Shown here piece after piece: positions 60,405 through 64,000 of a DNA stretch of 64,000 bases (position 1 is its first letter; each line of letters opens with the position of its first letter). The notes beneath the pieces are model-generated. The model did no database searches and was not told the origin of the DNA. It saw only the letters and a program-made list of their open reading frames with translations. Source of the stretch: Planctomycetota bacterium (GTDB lineage Bacteria > Planctomycetota > UBA1135 > GCA-002686595). The stretch covers positions 1-64,000 of the forward strand of contig JACRIN010000051.1 in the NCBI GenBank assembly GCA_016220085.1, given 5' to 3'. The position numbers and the translations under genes are program-made.

Positions 60405-61302
60405 ACGGCAGCCGGAACGTCGCGACGACCGCGAGGTGGTCGGAACTCCCCGCGGCGACGACGTGCTGCTCGACCACCGTCCACGTCGCGGGCGCGAGCA
60501 CGTGATCGATCCGGCGACGCGGTGCGGAGCTCGGGAACGTCGGCGAACCGTCGACGAAGCCCGAGAAGCGGCCGCTCGCGCGCAGGAGCTCGAGCGAAGC
60601 GTCCCGCGGCTCCGCGTTGAAGTCGCCGGCGAGCAGCGCGGGCCGCTCGCCGACGTAGTCGAGCAGCTCGCGCGTCTGCACGAAGTTGTTCGCGAGGTCG
60701 AACGAGTCGTTGCGCACCACGACGGCGAGCACGGTCGCGCCGCCGAGCTCGAGCTCGGTGCAGAGCGCGCGCCGGTTGTTGGTCGGGCTCCAGAACGGCC
60801 GGCCGCCGGCGAGCTGCAGCGTCTCGATCGCCTTCAGCGGCGCGCGCGACAGCAGCGCGTTGCCCGCGCGAATGCGGAAGAACGGGAACCCGAAGCTGTA
60901 GTTCTCGCTCGCCGCGCGGAACGGGAATCGGCCGGCGAGCGCGAGGTGCTCGACTTGATCGAGCGGCTCGGGCCCGCATTCGAGCACGACCTCCGAGAGG
61001 AACACGAGGTCGGCGCGCTCGGCCACGAGCACCGCGGCGATCGCGTCGAGCTCCGCGCGAACGCGCGTGGCGTCGACGAACTCACCACCTTCGTAGAAGT
61101 GCGCCTTCGCGACATTGAGCGCGACGACGCGGAGCTCGCGAATCGGCACCGCGAGCTCGTCCCCCACGCCCCGCGCAACCTCGGGCGTGCGCCAGCTCGG
61201 ATTCAGGCCTTCGTACGCGAACAGCGCCACCGCCGAGACGCTGAACGCACCTACCAGACACGCGCCGAACCGCCACCGCTTGTCGCCGCCGAGCACGCCC
61301 AT
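60403..61302 (-). CDS. Endonuclease/exonuclease/phosphatase-family protein
   Basis: A 299-residue membrane-anchored hydrolase. One N-terminal helix (GACLVGAFSVSAVALFAY) precedes an EEP domain with ELRVVALNVAKA, the metal ligand Glu in LVFLSEVVLE, the central NALLSRAPL, GDFNAEP, RRRIDHVLA and the final SSDHLAVVATF. All core catalytic positions appear present. The family covers nucleases, phosphodiesterases and lipid phosphatases; with an N-terminal anchor, an extracytoplasmic phosphodiesterase is likely. Length is typical. Confidence 0.88.
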   Translation of the reverse strand: MGVLGGDKRWRFGACLVGAFSVSAVALFAYEGLNPSWRTPEVARGVGDELAVPIRELRVVALNVAKAHFYEGGEFVDATRVRAELDAIAAVLVAERADLVFLSEVVLECGPEPLDQVEHLALAGRFPFRAASENYSFGFPFFRIRAGNALLSRAPLKAIETLQLAGGRPFWSPTNNRRALCTELELGGATVLAVVVRNDSFDLANNFVQTRELLDYVGERPALLAGDFNAEPRDASLELLRASGRFSGFVDGSPTFPSSAPRRRIDHVLAPATWTVVEQHVVAAGSSDHLAVVATFRLP

Positions 61303-61424
61303 CGCGACCGAGGATAGCCCGCTCGACCGTTTCGCTCGGTCCGGAATCCGAAGGCTCGCTCCGACGCTGAACGCGTCCGCAGGGACGCACTCTCCACGCG
61401 CTCACCATCCAGGTCCAAGAGAAC

Positions 61425-61455
61425 GGCCCGCGGTCCGGAGTGACGGCCGCGGGCC
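61425..61455 (-). terminator. Hairpin after the propeller gene
   Basis: A 9-bp perfect stem (ggcccgcgg/ccgcgggcc) with a 13-nt loop begins 10 bases past the minus-strand stop at 61466. Confidence 0.45.
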
Positions 61456-61465
61456 GATCCCCACC

Positions 61466-62614
61466 TCAGCGCTTCGGGTCCAGCGTCGCGCCGAAGCTCA
61501 CTTTGCGGCGCGGGTCGATGTACGGGACGACGGTTTGGAAGCGGCCGTCGCGCAGGTCGACGAGCTTCAGCGTGCGCATCGACTTCTTGCCGATCAACGG
61601 ACTGTTGTTCTCGGTGTACTTCACGGTCGCGCCTGCGGTCGGCAGCGCCCAGTAGAGCACCGTGTGCTCGTCGACGAACGCGATCGCGCCGGGAGAGACC
61701 GCGCCCGGCGCGATGAACGGCCGCGAGAGCCGCGTGTCGACGTCGACGACGCGCCAGTGTTGCTCGAAGTCGCGCAGCACGAGCGTGCGGCCGTCGGTCG
61801 ACACGGTCGGTCGTTCGCCGACGTGCAACGGCGTCGCGTGGCCGGTTTCGACATCGAGCACGTGAACGACCGCGACTCGCGCCCAGCCGAGCGTCGCCCG
61901 GCCGAAGCCGTCGGAATGCTCGGGCTGCGTCGCGAGCATCGAGCGAGCGTCGGAACGCGGGATCAGCGCCGTGAACGCGACTCGACGCCCGTCCGGGAAC
62001 CATGCGAGCGTGTCGTCGAGCACGCGAGCACGCGTCGTCAGCTCCCTGCGCGACTCCGCGTCCCAGATGCCGAGCTCGCCCTCGAAGAGGTACGCGCCCG
62101 GATCGCGACAGGTCTGCCCCTCCGCGTCGCGCACCAACGCCACGCGGAGTCCGTCGGGCGAGACCGCGACGTGTTGGCCCGCGACGTGATCCCACAGTGC
62201 GTCACCATCGGCTTCGAACAAGCGCGTCGTGCTCCCGTCGGCGGCGAGCACGTCGAGCGCGTGACGCTTGGCGAGCATGTCGTTCTCGACGAACGCGATG
62301 CGACCGTGCGCGTCGGGGCCGGCGAGCGCGTGCACCGTCGGCTTGCCGGTGTTCGGTGCGCGCGGCGTGCTCGCGACGAGGCTCGGCAGCGCGAGCGCCT
62401 CGATGCCGCCGACCGCCACGGCCGTCAGGATCGTCCCGTGCGTCCGCGCGATCAGGTCGGTCGCCTCCGGGCCGGCGACGTGAGTCGGCCGAGCCGCGGC
62501 GCCTTGCGGCACGGCGCTCGCCGCGGAGAGTGCGAGAGTCGACGACGCGAGCGCGAGCGAAAGCGTGCGCCGCACCGAGCGGCTCGTCGAAGCGAGAATG
62601 TTCCGAGTGTTCAT
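61466..62614 (-). CDS. Exported TolB-like propeller protein
   Basis: A 382-residue exported protein. AGGAG six bases upstream supports the ATG, which is followed by a basic n-region and an Ala/Ser-rich signal peptide ending near SAVPQG. The body has PD40/TolB-like blades: GRIAFVENDMLAKRHALDVL, HVAVSPDGLRVALVRDAEG, LAWFPDGRRVAFTAL, RPTVSTDGRTLVLRDFEQHW and AIAFVDEHTVLYWAL. No enzymatic motif is visible. The twin Arg in the n-region (SVRRTLSL) is a weak Tat-like feature only. The partner and function are unknown. Confidence 0.78.
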   Translation of the reverse strand: MNTRNILASTSRSVRRTLSLALASSTLALSAASAVPQGAAARPTHVAGPEATDLIARTHGTILTAVAVGGIEALALPSLVASTPRAPNTGKPTVHALAGPDAHGRIAFVENDMLAKRHALDVLAADGSTTRLFEADGDALWDHVAGQHVAVSPDGLRVALVRDAEGQTCRDPGAYLFEGELGIWDAESRRELTTRARVLDDTLAWFPDGRRVAFTALIPRSDARSMLATQPEHSDGFGRATLGWARVAVVHVLDVETGHATPLHVGERPTVSTDGRTLVLRDFEQHWRVVDVDTRLSRPFIAPGAVSPGAIAFVDEHTVLYWALPTAGATVKYTENNSPLIGKKSMRTLKLVDLRDGRFQTVVPYIDPRRKVSFGATLDPKR

Positions 62615-62765
62615 CCGAGTCTCCTGCCGCCGTAGCGGCTCGAGGGTCGACGCGAATTGTCGGAACGCCGAGGCTCGCGCGCGCTTCCGACCTTTTGATC
62701 GGCGCGAGTCGCGCAGCGGATCGCGCACCGGACCCCGCGCGCGAAGCTGAAGAGCCGGCGGACGG

Positions 62766-63551
62766 TCAGCGCGCGGCGACTTCTCGATCGCGGGGCGCTT
62801 CGCGGAAGACGACCTTCGGCCGGCGGCTCTTCCACTCGGACAGCGCGCCGCCGAAGCGATACGCGAAGAGCTTCTTCAGGAACTCGAGACAGGTCGAGCC
62901 GCGGACGTGCGAGAGCCCGTTCGAGCGCATGCGTGCGAAGACGTTCATCTCGAGCACGCGTACGCCGAGGTGATGGCCCTTGATCATCATCTCGGGATCG
63001 AGGAACCACTGCTTTTCCTTGCAGTCCATCGCGGCGAGCACGTCGCGGTGGATGATCTTCGGGCTTCCGTTGATGTCGATCGAGCCGAGCTTCGGGTAGA
63101 GCACGTAGACGAGCGCGTTGTACGCGACGGAAATGACCTTGCGAAGCGGCCCGTCCATCCGGAAGCGGCGGCGCACCTTGCCGAGCACCATGCCGTCGGT
63201 GTGCTTGATCGCTTCGAAGAGCCGCGCGACGTCCTCGGCGTCGACTTGGCCGTCGGCCGGGATGATCCCGATCCACGGCGCGCGGCAGACCGCGATCGAC
63301 TTCAACACGCCGTTGCCGTAGCCCTCGTTCGGCTCGACGCGGTGGTGCACGACGCCGACGCCTTGCGCTTCGAACTTCCGGATCAGCTCACCGGTGCGGT
63401 CCTTGGAGCCGTTGTCCACCGCGACGAGTTCGAGCGCGTGGCCGGCCTTCTCGAACGCCTGCACGAGCTGCGGGATCGTGTACGGCACGACTTCCTGCTC
63501 GTTGTAGCAGGGCATGATGAACGAAATCTCCGGGAGCCCGCGCTCGCTCAC
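62766..63551 (-). CDS. GT2-family glycosyltransferase (dolichol-phosphate-mannose-synthase-like)
   Basis: A 261-residue cytosolic family 2 glycosyltransferase. It opens with ISFIMPCYNEQEVV, followed by VAVDNGSKDRTGEL, the YGNGVLKSI region and GIIPADGQVDAEDV, where the usual DxD metal site reads ADGQ, as in many polyprenyl-phosphate sugar transferases. The late KGHHLGVRVLEMNV matches the end of the GT-A fold. No C-terminal membrane helices are present, so it is the short type. Its GTG start overlaps the stop of the upstream gene (GTGA), indicating translational coupling. Confidence 0.9.
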   Translation of the reverse strand: MSERGLPEISFIMPCYNEQEVVPYTIPQLVQAFEKAGHALELVAVDNGSKDRTGELIRKFEAQGVGVVHHRVEPNEGYGNGVLKSIAVCRAPWIGIIPADGQVDAEDVARLFEAIKHTDGMVLGKVRRRFRMDGPLRKVISVAYNALVYVLYPKLGSIDINGSPKIIHRDVLAAMDCKEKQWFLDPEMMIKGHHLGVRVLEMNVFARMRSNGLSHVRGSTCLEFLKKLFAYRFGGALSEWKSRRPKVVFREAPRDREVAAR

Positions 63552-64000
63552 GCTTTCGCTCCTTCGAGTCGTGGACGCGCCGGCGCGAAGCTGCGGCGCA
63601 GATCGCGCGCGAACATCGTGCGGGTGAACTTGCCGAGCCCGGACGGGTGCTCGCCGAAGGTCGCGAGCTTGGTTTCGATCAGCGCACGCTTGTCGGGCGC
63701 CGCTTCGGCGACGTACGTGCGCGGGGCGTCGAAGCGATAGCCGGCGAGCGGCTTCGCGTAGCGCTCCGCGATCCACGTCTCGACGTCGTGTTCGGTGCGC
63801 CACTGCACGCGCTGCGGCAGCGCCTCGGCGAACGGCACGTGCAGAACGACCGCGCGCAGGTATTCGAAGATCGTCGCGAGCTCCTTGGCATCGAAGCGCA
63901 CGCCGCGCTCGCCGAGCACGCGGCTGGTCGCGAGCTCCAGGAAGTCGAGCCCCGCCTGCGTCGCGACGAAACGGCCGATCATCGAGTACTTCGACAGCAA
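63548..64000 (-). CDS. C-terminal fragment of a protein cut by the window edge
   Basis: The last 150 residues of a longer protein whose 5' end lies beyond the window. The visible part is soluble and mostly helical: FVATQAGLDFLELATSRVLG, TIFEYLRAVVLHVPFAEALP, HDVETWIAERYAKPLAGYRF and a basic end. It resembles the tail of B12-binding radical SAM proteins, but no diagnostic motif is present, so I leave it unassigned. It is coupled to the GT2 gene by a GTGA overlap, suggesting a joint role in surface-glycan or lipid assembly. Confidence 0.6.
   Translation of the reverse strand: MLSKYSMIGRFVATQAGLDFLELATSRVLGERGVRFDAKELATIFEYLRAVVLHVPFAEALPQRVQWRTEHDVETWIAERYAKPLAGYRFDAPRTYVAEAAPDKRALIETKLATFGEHPSGLGKFTRTMFARDLRRSFAPARPRLEGAKA

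Noticed and set aside
1-64000. tRNA, rRNA, integrase or transposase genes
   Set aside because: I saw no cloverleaf-like sequence, rRNA core or recombinase motif on either strand; a covariance scan was not possible here.

Overview
The window is a single stretch of very GC-rich bacterial DNA. It has dense genes on both strands, GTG/TTG starts in use and third codon positions almost always G or C. A phosphate-selective-type porin and a TonB-dependent receptor indicate a diderm envelope. Several other gene types recur here: large secreted propeller, beta-helix, FG-GAP, HEAT and carboxypeptidase-regulatory proteins, a von Willebrand/delta-60 lipoprotein, and a shared C-terminal module in unrelated secreted proteins. 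Together these most resemble Planctomycetota. That placement is inference; no rRNA or tRNA gene is visible.

Layout. 1-13.3 kb: a two-component pair, a HEAT-repeat protein, a DASS-type anion transporter with two RCK_C domains, a secreted beta-propeller protein, a carboxypeptidase-regulatory-domain protein and a TlpA-like thioredoxin lipo/periplasmic protein. 13.4-19.2 kb: a small Cys-rich protein, a short degenerate repeat cluster, a COG2403-type GTPase, a DUF1569 protein, a four-S1-domain protein and a second carboxypeptidase-regulatory protein. 19.2-26.4 kb: a membrane protein, then a rearranged segment in which a small FG-GAP-like gene and the start of a ClC channel gene occur twice, the second FG-GAP copy being broken, followed by the intact ClC gene, small proteins, a porin and a third FG-GAP-like paralogue. 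26.4-36.7 kb: a lactonase-type propeller lipoprotein, a radical SAM/SPASM protein and two tandem paralogous beta-helix proteins. 36.7-45.4 kb: a nitronate monooxygenase, a gluzincin peptidase flanked by a 234-bp direct repeat (the 3' end of a GDSL esterase gene and a truncated copy of it), a LolD/LolC-like ABC exporter pair and a truncated M61 peptidase.

45.4-46.75 kb holds the wreck of a type I restriction-modification operon: an internally deleted hsdM, a full-length rhuM and only the first codons of hsdS, with GTGA coupling still visible at both junctions. It abuts the truncated M61 gene. 46.8-51 kb is a three-gene minus-strand operon (GT39-like glycosyltransferase, LPG-synthase/flippase-like membrane protein, FAD oxidoreductase) that looks like envelope glycolipid synthesis. 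51-64 kb carries a VWA/delta-60 lipoprotein, a Tat-exported epimerase-fold protein, a TonB receptor with a palindrome-rich leader, a frameshifted FG-GAP gene, a RecQ helicase, an endonuclease/exonuclease/phosphatase protein, a propeller protein, a GT2 glycosyltransferase and a gene running off the end.

I see no CRISPR array, prophage, integrase, transposase or complete defence system. The most unusual items are the remains of several local rearrangements: the R-M remnant, the FG-GAP/ClC duplication, the direct repeat around the peptidase gene, and a REP-like hairpin inserted in frame in the histidine kinase.
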